Assembly (NCBI GenBank): GCA_905221605.1
Contig: CAJNDS010002196.1
Coordinates: 442,001 to 506,000, forward strand
Direction of reading: 5' to 3'
Source of the DNA: Symbiodinium natans
Lineage: Eukaryota; Sar; Dinophyceae; Suessiales; Symbiodiniaceae
Length of the DNA: 64,000 bases
Shown: positions 45,021-56,545 of the stretch, piece by piece
Layout of the letters: every line of letters begins with the position of its first letter
How positions within the stretch are numbered: position 1 is the stretch's first letter
Translations under genes and position numbers: made by a program
The notes under the pieces: generated by a model
Databases searched by the model: none
Seen by the model: only the letters and a program-made list of their open reading frames with translations
What the model was told of the DNA's origin: nothing

Positions 45021-45263
45021 ATGGCAAGCGTGGTTCTTTGGCAGGCTCTGTTGCTGCCCGCAGCTCATGGTGTCAGTCGCAACCCGGGACTGGGCCCATA
45101 TGTTGATGGGATTGGGCACGTGATGATGACGCCTGTGGAGTTGCAGCTCTTGTTTCGCTACTTGCGATCTGCAAGAACTTTTTTTGAGTTCGGCATGGGG
45201 GCATCCACACTGCACATCGCCAACAACAGCCGGCATCTTGACATGATGATCTCGGTAGATCTT
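45021..45263 (+). CDS. SAM-methyltransferase-like protein, exon 1
   Basis: From the ATG at 45021 a signal-like start (MASVVLWQALLLPAAHG) precedes GHVMMTPVELQLLFRYL and the SAM-binding motif I FEFGMGASTLHIA, then ISVDL as the strand-2 acidic end. In-frame ATGs at 45009 and 44853 are alternatives. The exon should end at 45263; read on, the frame stops at 45371. Confidence 0.65.
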
Positions 45264-45425
45264 GACCCTGGGCCGTTTTCAGGCTTCTGTTTCACTGTTG
45301 CCCCGAGGCTTGCCGATGACAGTTTCCTTAGGCTCTTCCATGCACCTCGTGCCTGTCATAAACCCTGTTAACCCCCAAACTAAACAAACCCTTTGGCCCT
45401 TGGGCCCTGTTCACTATGGAGCAAG
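45264..45425 (+). other. GA-AG intron of the methyltransferase-like gene
   Basis: 162 bases, beginning GACCCTGGG and ending GGAGCAAG. Removal joins ISVDL to DKRWVHRV in phase 0, as the family expects (VD, then W-V-x-KV). The intron contains an in-frame TAA and a CCCTAAA-like piece. A GT donor at 45255 would lose VDL. Confidence 0.6.
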
Positions 45426-45968
45426 GACAAGCGCTGGGTCCATCGAGTACGGAGGCATGAGTGGCTCCGCAATGGAACGCTACCCCAGAAGATCATCTTG
45501 TCGACTGTGGACCTTGCCGCAGTCTCCGCATTCGGATTTCCGATTCAGAACATGAGCCGCTGCAAGCATGCGCAACTGCTGAGCAGCCGCCGGTTTGTCG
45601 AACCCCGCGTGGCGGAATGCAGAGCCATGGAGTCGGTTGGGCTGCGCAGCTCATGGCCTGGCTTCAGCCAAGCTGTGTTGAGTGCTGCACAGCGCCATCG
45701 ACGTGGCTGGGATGTTGTTCTGGTTGACTCTAGATTCCGCACGGCTTGCGCATTGAAAAGTCTGTCGGCGATCAGGCAGACAGAGATTCAAAGGTCTGTG
45801 GTCATGGTTCATGACTACGCTGCACGGCAGCATCTGTATGGCGAGATTCGACGCTTTGCACACCTGGAGGTGATGGTCGAGAATCTTGCCGTGTTCCGTA
45901 AGAAGCACGATGTCGACCCTGCCGCGCTGCGGCTTGCAATCCAACTCCATGAGTATGATCCGGTCTGA
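45426..45968 (+). CDS. SAM-methyltransferase-like protein, exon 2
   Basis: 180 codons to TGA. DKRWVHRVRRHEWL, then STVDLAAVSAFGFP, SSWPGFSQAV, WDVVLVDSRFRTACALKSL (motif IV/post-I region), VMVHDYAARQHLYGEI and ENLAVFRKKHDVDPAALRLA to HEYDPV. The order matches an uncharacterised class I methyltransferase-fold family with FEFGxGxST and VLVDGRFRVAC signatures. Full length with exon 1 is about 260 residues. The signal-like N-terminus suggests a secretory or plastid route. The substrate is unknown. Confidence 0.7.
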   Translation, partial: DKRWVHRVRRHEWLRNGTLPQKIILSTVDLAAVSAFGFPIQNMSRCKHAQLLSSRRFVEPRVAECRAMESVGLRSSWPGFSQAVLSAAQRHRRGWDVVLVDSRFRTACALKSLSAIRQTEIQRSVVMVHDYAARQHLYGEIRRFAHLEVMVENLAVFRKKHDVDPAALRLAIQLHEYDPV

Positions 45969-46899
45969 GACGGGATCGAAATCATTGAAGTTCGTTAAGA
46001 TACGGACATGTCGGATGTGCAAGACGTGGAAGGACCGGCCTGCGCACGACGTGAGCAAGAATCATCCAGAAGACGACCGGTTACGAGCCCTCCGACATCC
46101 CTGTGAACTTTGCGCTGGGACGCTTCCGTTGCTTCCGTGCCATCAGCGAGAGCACGGCAGCCATCGGCAGATGCGAAGAAAGACTCCAAGGCATGTGGCG
46201 GCCGTCAGAGGCCCTGAAGCCGAATAGCTCTGAATGCTTCACAGCTCAAGGCGTGGTTGAAAGCTGCTCGAGGGCTGACCGTAGATCGAGAAGCCGAGCA
46301 ATGTTGTCAAGTGATACAATCGCTTCCGAAGCCAAAGTGTGGGAAAAAGGCCTTGGGTATGAAGTCATGCCAGCCCAGAGCGATAGCAGAGAACCTCCGA
46401 CAAATTTCAAACTCCAGTGATGTGTTTGAAGCCCAGGCCTTAGACAATGTGGAATTGCACGACTGTGGCGTGCGATGGTGGCATTGCTACTTCGTTTGTG
46501 GCGGTGCTGCTGCTACTAAGGGGGGGGGGCTCATGTCTGCTTCGTTGTGTGAGTCCGCTGTACCAAAGATACATCGAGTGTTAACCCTCGTGGTTTCATC
46601 TCCAGTATGTGCAGTATGTGCAGTAGTATCCCGCTGTGTCCCCTTGTAGGCTGCTGGAAGCTACGGCTTGCATTGGCGGTCGCCGGATGGTCTTCGGCAC
46701 GGGGAAGGCCTGCCGCCTGTGCACCTGGATGCTTTTTGAATTTCTTTGAAGTGACTCAGTGGATGTTCTTTCAAATTCTTTCTCAACGCCACAGCAGGCA
46801 CTGTTTGGCGGCAATGAAATGAGAAATCTCCTCCGCCACTTGACCAGGCCCCTTTGCTGCAGCCGCTTGGAACGCAGACGACTGGAGCCATGTTGCAGG

Positions 46900-47248
46900 A
46901 AAGTGATACTAGAAAAATGATAGTGTTTTTTTCGAACATACCCGTATCATAGTAAATGTACGTATGGAATAATATAATCATCTAAGAATATGGGATACAC
47001 CAGGTTGGTCAGTGTGCGTCGTGAGTCCTGTGGATGCTCTTGAAAGCAACAGTGATACCGCACTCTCACACTGCACTTATTTGATATATTCGGGGCTGTG
47101 AGGCTGCAATCAGTGCCCACGTTTGGGGTGTGCGCGCGCGTGTGTCTGTGTGTCTCTGTGTCTCTGTATCTCTGAGTCTCCGTGCTCTGTGTCTCTGTGT
47201 CTGTGTGTCTGTGTGTCTGTGTGTCTGTGTGTCTGTGGGTGTGCGTGG

Positions 47249-47299
<51 letters not shown>

Positions 47300-48400
47300 T
47301 GGGGGTGTGTGGGTGTGTGGGTGTGTGGGTGTGTGGGTGTGTGGGTGACTCTTTCAGGTCATGGTCTATCCAGGCTTTCTGCCGAAACCGCGTGACGAGC
47401 CTCTCCCTGAGGCCTCGCCTATGAGTCTACAGCTGCCGTTGTCGGATTACCATGGCTAGAAGCTAGCACACTGTTGAAGAACAAGATGACAATAGAAGAG
47501 GATCATGAAATTGCAATAGAGCAAACAGTAATAGATAACCATAATAATATGATAAGTCATAGTATACTAAGACTGGAGTATAACAAAAGAGTCACATTAT
47601 CATCCAAAAACATTCATATGACATGGTGAAAAAAGACTCATCTATTTATGAAATCATATATGAATGTATATCAACCCACATATTCATATAGTAGTATAAT
47701 GAATATATTCACATAATCATATAATCATATAACAACAGAATAGTGTAGTAATATACTAGTATAATATTGTAATGATTGACACACCAATATAGTCATATGA
47801 GAATATGTTTACATTTCAATATCAGAGCAGAATGGTATAACATATATATATATATACATAATTCAACAATGCAAAAATATTCATCTTGTAATAAATGTAA
47901 TCATGTAATACTATAATAATGCAATACTAAGAATGCTAATATCACAATGCAACAATATTATATGTGTATATATATACATGAATACTAGTATAGCAATACA
48001 AACATATAGTCGTAAATACTTCAGCAATAGACTATTGCAGTTTAATCCATTTTTCACAACATAGTATTCGAAACGTATATTTGCAGATTATTCATATACT
48101 TGACTAAATTAGTAAGACAAGAACAGCACAATGTAGTGGCAGCATATCATAGAATAGTAGAATAACACGACAACAAGCCTATGATAATGCAAGAAATAGA
48201 ATACAGTATCGTAAACTAGTACTATAGCAATATACTTTCATCATAAAACAATAAATTTGTCGATGGCGCAATGTAATCTTATCGTGTTTCAGCATTATGT
48301 TTTTCGTTATAATGTCTTAGCATTCGAAAATGTTAGTACGAAAACACTAGAATATTCTAGATGGTCTTATACAAACAATTCATGTTCAGTTCCAAAGTCC
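46900..48400. other. AT-rich region with (TG)n microsatellite, no supported gene
   Basis: A compound (TGTGTC)n/(TG)n/(GGGTGTGT)n repeat spans 47125-47346. From 47460 to 48400 the DNA is AT-rich with many short ATAT and TAATA motifs and no open frame worth reporting. Confidence 0.6.
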
Positions 48401-48425
48401 ATGATGACAGGAAGAGTGCTTCCAG

Positions 48426-48478
48426 GGTCGTATTGGCTTCGGTGTGGCCGACGACCTCTTGGACTGGGTGGACTGGAG
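48426..48478 (+). CDS. candidate internal exon with GC donor
   Basis: After GTGCTTCCAG reads GRIGFGVADDLLDWVDW and stops at GGAG|GCAAGG, a likely GC donor. Strong G-first codon pattern in an AT-rich setting. Family not recognised. Confidence 0.45.
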
Positions 48479-48874
48479 GCAAGGCGGCAGTCGGAGTCCA
48501 CCTTGGCCTTGTCGTCTGCCCACTCTACAAAATGTACTTTTTTTATTAGGATATCTAGATAAAGAGAAGCATGATAGTGTAAACATAGAACAATGTTGTA
48601 AAATAAGAATGTAATTAATCATGATAGCTTTATTTTCGAACAATGTTGCAAAAAGCAATGTAATAATTCTGCTTGTTCTGAGCACACTCCAAGTACGGCC
48701 CATGAGTCAACATGCCTCAACATGTCTTAAACATGTCCTTTCTGGTGCTTCTCAGAGTCCGATGCTTCAATGGGTCGCACAGGCCCTGTAGTTAGTAGCG
48801 CCCCGAAAGCAGGGCATCACGGGCCATCGCAGTTGGCCATGGCCGTGGTGGTTCCAGCCTTGTCATCTTTGCAG

Positions 48875-49197
48875 GGTTTCCCTGCTCTCAGCCGCCCAGG
48901 AAGCCGCATGAAGTCACGAGCGACCTGGAAGTGGCGCCTCTCCCGCCGCAAGATGAATTTCTTCGGCCCGCCCGGCTCTTGAATGATGGAGCCACGGCGG
49001 AAGCGTCTCGGTGTGTCTTGCCAGATTCCCCGGGCGTTTCCCCGGGCATTGGGGTCGGGGCGATGGAGTCGTGGCGGTCCTACTTTTCTGAGTCCTTTCC
49101 GGACATGGCGACAGCCATGCCCTGCCCTCCAAACCGCATCCTGCACAACCATCACACCGCACGCATGGACAAGTTGGCGGAGGAAGCACCATACTAG
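48875..49197 (+). CDS. candidate terminal exon, unrecognised
   Basis: After ATCTTTGCAG, 107 codons to TAG. Reads PHEVTSDLEVAPLPPQDEFL, RPARLLNDGATAEASRC, then MESWRSYFSESFPDMATAM and ends KLAEEAPY. Acidic and GC3-rich. A shorter ATG-started frame (48770-48982) overlaps, but is less convincing. Confidence 0.5.
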
Positions 49198-49362
49198 CAA
49201 AGTCCTGAAGGCAAAGAGATAGTGCTGACGTTCATCTTAGGCTCAAGCATCTTAAGCTTGCGCTCGGCTTGGCAAGTTCCCGCAAGCTCCTGCAAGTTCC
49301 CCTAAACCCTATAAGCCTTAAACCCCAAACCCTCAGCGCTAAACCCGCAAGTCCCCTGTCAG

Positions 49363-49510
49363 GAGATGTCGACGGGTCCAGGGAGGCGGAAGCTGACGAA
49401 GGAGGTTGCTTTGCGCAGGGACCAGGTCAGCAAAGACAAACCCCACCGACACCAAAAGATTTCGTCACTGCAACAGCTTGCCCAGAGCCTGGGTTGCTGT
49501 TTGGGATAAG
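49363..49510 (+). CDS. candidate internal exon between CCCTAAA and TTTAGGG tracts
   Basis: After CCCTGTCAG, reads DVDGSREAEADEGGCFAQGP, then TPPTPKDFVTATACPEPGLL. Codons begin with G very often, favouring this frame over an overlapping one. It ends GATAAG, and the intron starts GTTTAGGG. Confidence 0.45.
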
Positions 49511-49545
49511 GTTTAGGGTTTAAGGTTTAGGGTTTAGTGTTTTGG
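49511..49545. repeat. TTTAGGG array at putative donor
   Basis: Four G-rich units beginning exactly at GT. Confidence 0.85.
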
Positions 49546-50412
49546 GCTTTTGATACTATAGAGCTGTGTAGTCTAAGCCAACAAAATCGTTACGCTCTTC
49601 CACGTGCGCCAAGACCAGTCCAGGAACCTTCCGTGGAAGCTTTGGTAGACTCTGGTAGACTCTGGCCCAGGGGGCCAGAGCAGGACAACTCTTTGAGGCA
49701 ACTTTTCCTCCGAGATCCGTCGGGGGAGAAGTTGAGGCATAGAATTATTCTCCCTTGCGAACAGGACGCACACGCAGCGTCGCAACGTGTCGCAATGCGT
49801 GCTTCCTAGATCGCTTTGGAAGCAAAGTGCACTCTTTTGCGTAAGCATGCTTGTTCCGTGAGGGGAGGTTTGGTTTCTGGCCCGAGGGTCTTCAACGTTA
49901 TTCTATGTTATTCTTCTTGCAGCTTGCGGATGGGTTGGTCGACCTCCCCTCAGAATAGTCATCCGTACAGAGCTTTGGAAGTTTGATCGATGACAGCAGC
50001 TATCGGTAGAATCGTGAACAATTTCGGCCTCTCGGATACCGAGCGCGGCGCTTTAGCTCAGAGATCCGCTGTTTTTTTGGCGTGATTCCCCTTCAGCTGT
50101 GTGCAGGGCAAAGCCAATATCTGATACTTCGACAAGTTTGACCCTGCACGCGCTTGGAAGTGAAAAAATGGCGAATATGTGAATGCTTATGAACTGCTGC
50201 CAGCTTGCTGCAAAGGCCCTCTGTGAGCATGCCTTCCCTTTATCTGCTCTGAGACATATATGGCAAACTTATCTTCATGCAGCAACCACGCTCACCCTCT
50301 GCGCAGAAGTAATATCGGGGTCGTAATAATTCCCAATAATATTCCCTTAGGGTCCCTTAATAAATATACCATTTAACAACCCCCAAAACCCTATTCGAAT
50401 TATGGTTTTCAG

Positions 50413-50476
50413 GCGTGCGCTCGTCCTTGGCCACGGAGCCTTCGCCGTGGAGACTGCACGAACTGCGGCAGAGGCG
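50413..50476 (+). CDS. flavin monooxygenase-like exon (NAD(P)-binding fold)
   Basis: After TATGGTTTTCAG, reads RALVLGHGAFAVETARTAAE. The GxGAFAxE(N) signature is the NADPH-binding fold of some FMO-type enzymes. It could be a distal exon of the gene starting at 41596 or part of a second copy. The donor is probably GA (GATCTG). Confidence 0.6.
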
Positions 50477-51076
50477 ATCTGAGTGTCCCCAATGCTCCGA
50501 ATCCCTGATCCAGTTTTTGAACCAGGGTGGGCTATTGTTAATTAAGCCTTGTCATCTCCGCAATGAACCCCAAAAAGGGCCTTTGAAGGGATTATAGGGA
50601 GCATAGCCCATGCTCCCAGTCCCTAAACGTGCCCAAAACGATCTCACGCCAGCCGTGAACAGCCACAGTTGCTTCCTGAGCTTGCCGCTTGGTAGGGGCG
50701 AAGATTAAGCGCCCAAATGGTGACCTTCACGAGCTCCTTAAATCACCTTCTGACCGTGAATGAGTGCTCGCGACCACGGCGTAGGCGGGAGCAGCTTACG
50801 TGACTATCGTTTGCCGAAGGCCACTTGTCATGGGTTTTGTGTGCTAAAATTCGCGGGAATTCGAAGTTTGTATCCTCGATATTGGTACTTGTAGGTGATG
50901 ATGTTGCAGAACCGTGGACGTTCAAGGGGTTCCTAGGGGGTTGACTTGCTTTAGGATCCGGACATCGAAGTTGGGGGAGTCTCTGTGCCCGCGATGCACG
51001 GACGTCATGACTGAAACCTGATGGGCATCTGGGTTTGAAGGAGAGCTCAACCCCTGCAACAGGCACAACAAAAAAC

Positions 51077-51236
51077 CTCAGCATGAATCTCAGGCGCAAT
51101 TTGGTCCTGCCACGTGCTCCGGCCTTAGACGTGATGGGTGCAATCCCGTCCATGCCAAGCCCATCAAACCAGCGCTCCCAGACATTCAGCTTTCCAAACA
51201 ACGCGTCCAAATGACCATGGCTGCGATCAAGAGTAC
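51077..51236 (-). CDS. candidate minus-strand exon, unrecognised
   Basis: On the minus strand, the acceptor CCCTAAAAG lies at the end of a CCCTAAA array (TTTAGGG on the plus strand, 51240-51270). The exon reads TLDRSHGHLDALFGKLNVWE, then RWFDGLGMDGIAPITSKAG and KLRLRFMLR, ending at a GTTTTT donor. It is the only convincing host exon on this strand. Family unknown. Confidence 0.45.
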
Positions 51237-51916
51237 CTTTTAGGGTTTAGGGTTTAGGCTTTAGGGTTTTTGCTGCATCCACTGCCAAGTGCTCTTGCAA
51301 GTTGACCGGAAAAAGTGGTGCGCATAAGTAGAGTGAAGTGTAGAACCAGCAGAATGAAGAAGTCCTCCATTAGCTGGCTCGCGAAGGCTTTGACTCTCAC
51401 CCGCCTCACCCTTGCTTCGCTCTGAACTGACGACCAACATGCTTTTCCTACTATCCTACTGTATATTTTACATTCTGTTTGACGTACCATATAGATATAT
51501 ACATATAAATACATGTAGAGAGTCGATTTTGTTTAATACTATGTAGAGGTATATGATGATTGTTGAAAAACAAAGCCGGTAATATGAGTATACATATGTA
51601 TGTAGTACAGAGCATACATAAATAAATAAATGAATATGAATGAATATATATATATATATATGCACAGATTGTACTATATGGAAAATTGATGCGACCTTAT
51701 ATTGTATTGTGTAAAATGATTAAAATTATTGTTCATTTCTTTTGTTGTGCTGCTACCTGTAGCTGTCCTTTTCCATGAGGTCGTCTCTTGGTTGGTGGAT
51801 GGCAGCCGACCCGGTGGAGCCATGGGCTCAGCAGCACTCCCCTGCGGCAGTAGTCTTTATCGCCGCACATGCCACATGCGCGATCTCTAGAGCTCAAAAA
51901 GCCTGTCCCATGGCAG

Positions 51917-52008
51917 GAGTTGGACATGGATGCTGTGCTGCGCCTCGCACAGCCCATGTATGACCTCCTTGGCTGGTCTGCTGAGCGCAAGGAGGAAGCA
52001 CTGAGCAG
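51917..52008 (+). CDS. candidate internal exon with GC donor
   Basis: After CCATGGCAG reads ELDMDAVLRLAQPMYDLLGW, then SAERKEEALS, and ends GCAG|GCCAGC. Helical. It loosely recalls the C-terminal helical domain of FAD glycerol-3-phosphate dehydrogenases (LLGWxxxRxxEE), but this is weak. Confidence 0.45.
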
Positions 52009-52099
52009 GCCAGCCTGTGGACGGTGGCATCCTCGCAGATATCGAAGCTTCCTACTTAGATCGAAGCTTCCTACGTAGATCTTCAACTTTTTCCAAAAG

Positions 52100-52620
52100 C
52101 ATGAATCAATTGTTTGTATGTATTAAATGTCGAATAGGTGTTATATAATATGCATTATATGTCTTATATGCATTATTTGTATTATATGTATTACATGTAT
52201 TATATGTATTGTATGCATTATATGTATTTTATGTATTATATGTGTTACATGTATTATATGTAGTACATGTAGTTCCTTGTTTTAGTTCTATTATACTATA
52301 CACATTATACGTCTCATGTGTATTATGTGTACTAGATGCATCATATGCATTAGATGTATTATATGTATTATAGGTATCATATGTATTATATGTATGATAT
52401 GTTTTTATATGTTTTTTTTTTTATATTTTATATGTATTATAGGTAGTAAATGTATTATATGTACTATATGTATTATATGTACTATACGTGTTATATGTGT
52501 TATATGTATCATGTGTATTATATGTATTATATGTATTACAATATGTATTTTCTGTATTTTGTTTGTATCTGGTTACCTGGTTGTGTATGTATTGTGATAT
52601 ACATACACATAGTACGTCGA
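52100..52620. repeat. TATATGTAT minisatellite
   Basis: Long array of 9-10-base ATGTATTAT-like units, variable. AT-rich simple sequence continues to about 52950. Confidence 0.9.
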
Positions 52621-53109
52621 TGCATACATCTTAGTCTGCAGTATGTATGTGCATCCGTGTCCTGCATCTGTATTTCACATCTACGTATTCGGATATATGC
52701 TTTTTTTATTTACGTTTGATGCATGTATATGCGTATCTGTATATACATACACATATGTGTACATGTCTGTGCGCACACGTGCGTATGGTAATGCATGTAT
52801 ATATTTTATGTGCTTAGATATATACATACACCTATATAAGATGTAGATATGCATACATGCATACATTCATATTTGCATACACATATGCATGTGCACATGC
52901 ATATGGTGCATTAGCAAAACATGTATGTATGCTGATGCGAGCACGTGTACATGTGTAGGCCGTAGCGCGTTGAATCCGGGGCCAAGGGTTAAACGCAGCC
53001 AGGAGCATGCTTCCAGATGCAAGAGGGCGCATCATGTCGCCTCTCGGTCCTTTCAGAGACCTTTGCGGATGTTTTGGGTTTGGGAAGGAAGGGCCAGAGG
53101 GTGGCGTAT

Positions 53110-53290
53110 GGGCGTGGGGCAGGTGTAAGGGTTGAGGATGTCAGGTTGGACTCGTGTTTCGTGAAGATGCTGGGGTACCAGGTCCGCCTATTTGCGCAGC
53201 TTGTCGCCTTTATATCTTCGTCGGATAAATCGTCTTCCATGCAATCGCTTCCGACGAAGCCACCTTTGAGGCTCCAAGTGCCAGGAAGCC
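53110..53290 (+). CDS. candidate exon, unrecognised
   Basis: Reads VEDVRLDSCFVKMLGYQVRL, FAQLVAFISSSDKSSSMQ, then SLPTKPPLRLQ. The antisense frame is also open and acidic, so the strand is not certain. Confidence 0.3.
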
Positions 53291-53423
53291 TAAGGCCTAA
53301 GCCCTCACTCGCAATGAATTCGCGGTCACGGTTAGGAGCCATACACCACAGGTTGAACGTACTACGTAGTCTGCACCGAGGCAATCCAATCCAGCCATCT
53401 CAGACGTCTACTTTCTCTTGCAG

Positions 53424-53615
53424 GCCATGTTGGTTGATTGCAAGAGTTCTGCCAAGAGACATCGAGGAACAGAGCGGCGCACCCAGACAACTCTAAAGTT
53501 CACGGTGTCGGGGTTCTGCGCACATCTCTTGATTGCCAATTGCCAACTGTCGCAGGCGCTTGGAGTGTTGGAGGCCAGTGCATGGGCAATAGGTCCCCTA
53601 AACTCCAGAAGCCCT
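53424..53615 (+). CDS. candidate internal exon, unrecognised
   Basis: 192 bases, phase 0 at both ends, with acceptor CTTTCTCTTGCAG and donor GTAAGG. Reads AMLVDCKSSAKRHRGTERRT, then TTLKFTVSGFCAHLLIANCQ and LGVLEASAWAIGPL. Borders are the best consensus in the window. Confidence 0.55.
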
Positions 53616-54273
53616 GTAAGGATATAAAGGCAGATGCTGGAAGATGTCGAGGGATGTAGAAATCCGGGGTTCAATGGAAAGCTTTGGGGAAGTTCGTTTC
53701 ATGTCCCGGTCGAGATGGGACTCGCGGAAGGGGGATTGATAGATGGAGGGACGAAGACAAGGCGAGGCGTCGTAGGGCCGTAGGGTAGGCTGTATAATAA
53801 GTGTTTGGTCCACAAACTGGATAGGACAGCAGTTTGTTTGTGTCCCTTGACAATTTGAGAACCTACAGTGGAGGAGGAATATGGTTCGATTCAAGAGCTG
53901 AGAAACCGTGAGAGCTGCCCTCAGCCGATTCTTTTAATCGGTCTCATCGATCTGTTTGCTTGGGAGATCGGAGCCCATCCACGGCCAACACAAGTGCCGA
54001 AAGCGGAACCTTTTCCCCGCCCAGAAACAAAGAGAAGAAATATCCGCGACAAGTCCTGAAGTCAGACCTTCCGATTCAAGACTCAAGCCACGAAGCCAAT
54101 CCCCAGACCACCAAACGCCAGAGTTACTTGGAGGTTCATGGCTAGGTATAAGTAGGGTATATAAGCATGGCGACTATACTTCTAAGTCTATTTGGGGGAC
54201 CTCCAACCTGATGTATAGCTTCCCACTTTGTCGAAACCAGATGCTGGTCTGCGGCCCGAATCCTGAAGCGCAG

Positions 54274-54334
54274 GTGGTCGTGGGCCGCCTCACTGAGATG
54301 CTGCCCTGCGGTGCGAGGCTCCAGGCCACACAGG
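54274..54334 (+). CDS. candidate exon ending at TTTAGGG array
   Basis: After GAAGCGCAG reads VVVGRLTEMLPCGARLQATQ. The donor GTTGGGGTTTAGG is the first unit of the array at 54335-54405. Confidence 0.4.
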
Positions 54335-54405
54335 GTTGGGGTTTAGGATTTAGGGTTTAGGGTGTAGGGTTTAGGGTTTAGGGTGTAGGGTTTAGGGTTT
54401 CGAGC
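54335..54405. repeat. TTTAGGG-type array
   Basis: Ten G-rich units, some GTGTAGG variants. Confidence 0.9.
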
Positions 54406-56389
54406 TTGTAAGCGGGCATTCTGGAATTTAGGGCAGGACATCGGGGGAAGGGGGTTCACGGAACCGGAATGAGAAGAACAACGGGGGGGTTATACTGCTG
54501 GTGCATATAAGGCTTAGGGTTTAGGGCAGTATGAGAATCGCATTTGTAAATGCATAGTATGATTAGTATTGTAGGGTCATTTGTCGCAGGATCGTAATAC
54601 CATTACAGTAAACGATATGGCACAGTACACGGTAATTGTGGGGTATTGCCGTCCTAGCAGCCTCGAATATCAGCCACCACGCTACACGAATCGGCGATTC
54701 CTCTGCAACTATTTGGCTCTCCTGAAAGCCGGGTACTGGACTACCCCGGTTCCGGCTTGGAGCAAGGAAGTGACAAGGAAGGGCCGGTGAGCATCGAGGG
54801 TTAGCAGCCCCCCTCTTGCAATGATAGCACTGCCCTTGCGTCACCTCGAGCAATATTTTGAAACAATCCTGCTTAGCAAGCAAATCCCGTCCGAGAATCC
54901 TCCATTCCGAAGTAGTCAGAGACTCATGAACGCCATACTCGGAGAAGTTCAGAGATGCACTCTGGCGTTTTGACCCAAGGGACACGGCGCTTCCTAGGAA
55001 GATGTGTGTCTTTAGGAGTGAAGGCGCAGCAGAGAAATCCAGGGCAGAGAGGCTCCTGGGCTCCTGGTCCTATGAACCTCATACTCAAAGTAGCTCAGAG
55101 ATGCACCCATGCTCAAAAGTCGCCCAGAGACGCCGAACGAAGGTGGCAGACGGACCTTCCCGCACCGTGGAGTGCAACGTGGTGGTGAAATGCCTGGGCT
55201 GCGCACTCAGCAGTTGTCCGTACTTGATGCAAAGAGAATGGTTTGCCACCAGTGCTGGTGGCCTGTTGGTGTCGAGTCAAGAAGTTGGGCCCTTTAAGCA
55301 GTTTCACGGTAACAGGTGCTGCAGAAGGCAATGTCGGCACACAAAGCCGACACCGTCCACCATGGCATGGACGCGGAGCGTCGCTTCCATCCTTTAGGGT
55401 TGTTGACGGGATGAGGTGTGTGCTGCCCCCCGTCGTGCACGTTGCAGATGCACATGTGTTCACATCCTTCGATCACATGTGTCGGATGTGCACTTGCGCA
55501 CTTGGTGCACAGACCATCCCTGACAGGCACGAAGCTGCATGCTGCCGATAGCACACAAGAAGTGATTTTCTGCTAGGGGTTTCGGGCTGGTATATGTATG
55601 TGGGATCCTTCGCTCCCAGGCTGGGATCACTCCGCGCACAGCGCGTTGAATCGGGGCCTGCAGGTGCACTTTGTGCGGAGTTTTTGCAACCAAGGATTTG
55701 TTGCTACTCAGTGCCGTAGTCCTGCTATGCCGTGGAGTTATGCAAGTACAAATTCGCCATTGAAAATCCTGAGCCGCCGCAACCGCCACGCCCGCCTTCA
55801 CTCCCGACCCGACTGCACCAAAAGTTCTTTGAGAGCTAGATCGGAGCATGCGCGTCAACACAGGATTCCAGAGCACGCAGCTATTGAGGGGAGGGCCCAG
55901 GACCTTTGAGGAGTAGCCCAGCTCAGGCATGAATTCAACCCTGACCCTGGACACCAGCATCGAATCTTGATAATTCCAGCTCCAATGAGATGTGATTGTG
56001 CTGGCGGTTCTTGAGGCCTGATAAGGCCTCCGCAAAAGAAGCCTAAACCCTGTATACCCGAAACCCGAACCCTAAACCCTAAACCCACCATGCTACCCAA
56101 CTTCGAAGCCCCCCTCGAAGGTGCAGAGCCTCCGAGGCTTGCGTGTGAGCTGTCGGTTCTTTTTGTGCTTGGGAAGAGCTTCGGTGTATATCGATGCGTA
56201 GACACATATTTGTTTTAATGTGTATACGTGTGTGTGTGTGTGTGTGTACGCATATATGCCTTATGCTTTATGGGGCCGATAGGGCTTAGAATGGGCTTAG
56301 ATGGTCTTGGACGGACTTGGTTCGGAAAGAAGGGCTCCAAAATACACGGTGGAACACGCTGTCGTTCAGCCGTTGCTTTCTGCCGGATA

Positions 56390-56545
56390 CTCACCGTTCA
56401 AGATGAATGCCGGGCATACTTCGAGATACGCAGAGAGAGTCTCAGCCCAAAGCGCCCCGCACCAGGTTTCTGGATCAACGGCGATGCACGGCGCTTCGTC
56501 TTCAAGTTCTCCTCCCGGACTGATGGCGCCAGGAGCATGACGGGA
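56390..56545 (+). CDS. candidate exon, unrecognised
   Basis: Reads LTVQDECRAYFEIRRESLSP, KRPAPGFWINGDARRFVFKF and SSRTDGAR. Looks like a beta-rich domain. A further stretch in the same frame (56688-56770: QAILKVFQAMFDDGSACQIL) may be a second exon. Confidence 0.35.

Noticed and set aside
47123-47424. Cys/Val-rich open frames
   Set aside because: Translation of the (TG)n compound microsatellite.
49237-49260. CTTAGGCTCAAG as a spliced-leader relic
   Set aside because: Only the last nine bases resemble the leader and no gene starts nearby.
53876-53900. tRNA-like GGTTCGATTC
   Set aside because: No acceptor stem or anticodon arm can be formed around it.
54563-56035. Minus-strand open frames of 140 and 191 codons
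   Set aside because: No motif, no splice borders and no codon pattern. One or two frames of this length are expected by chance in a window this size.
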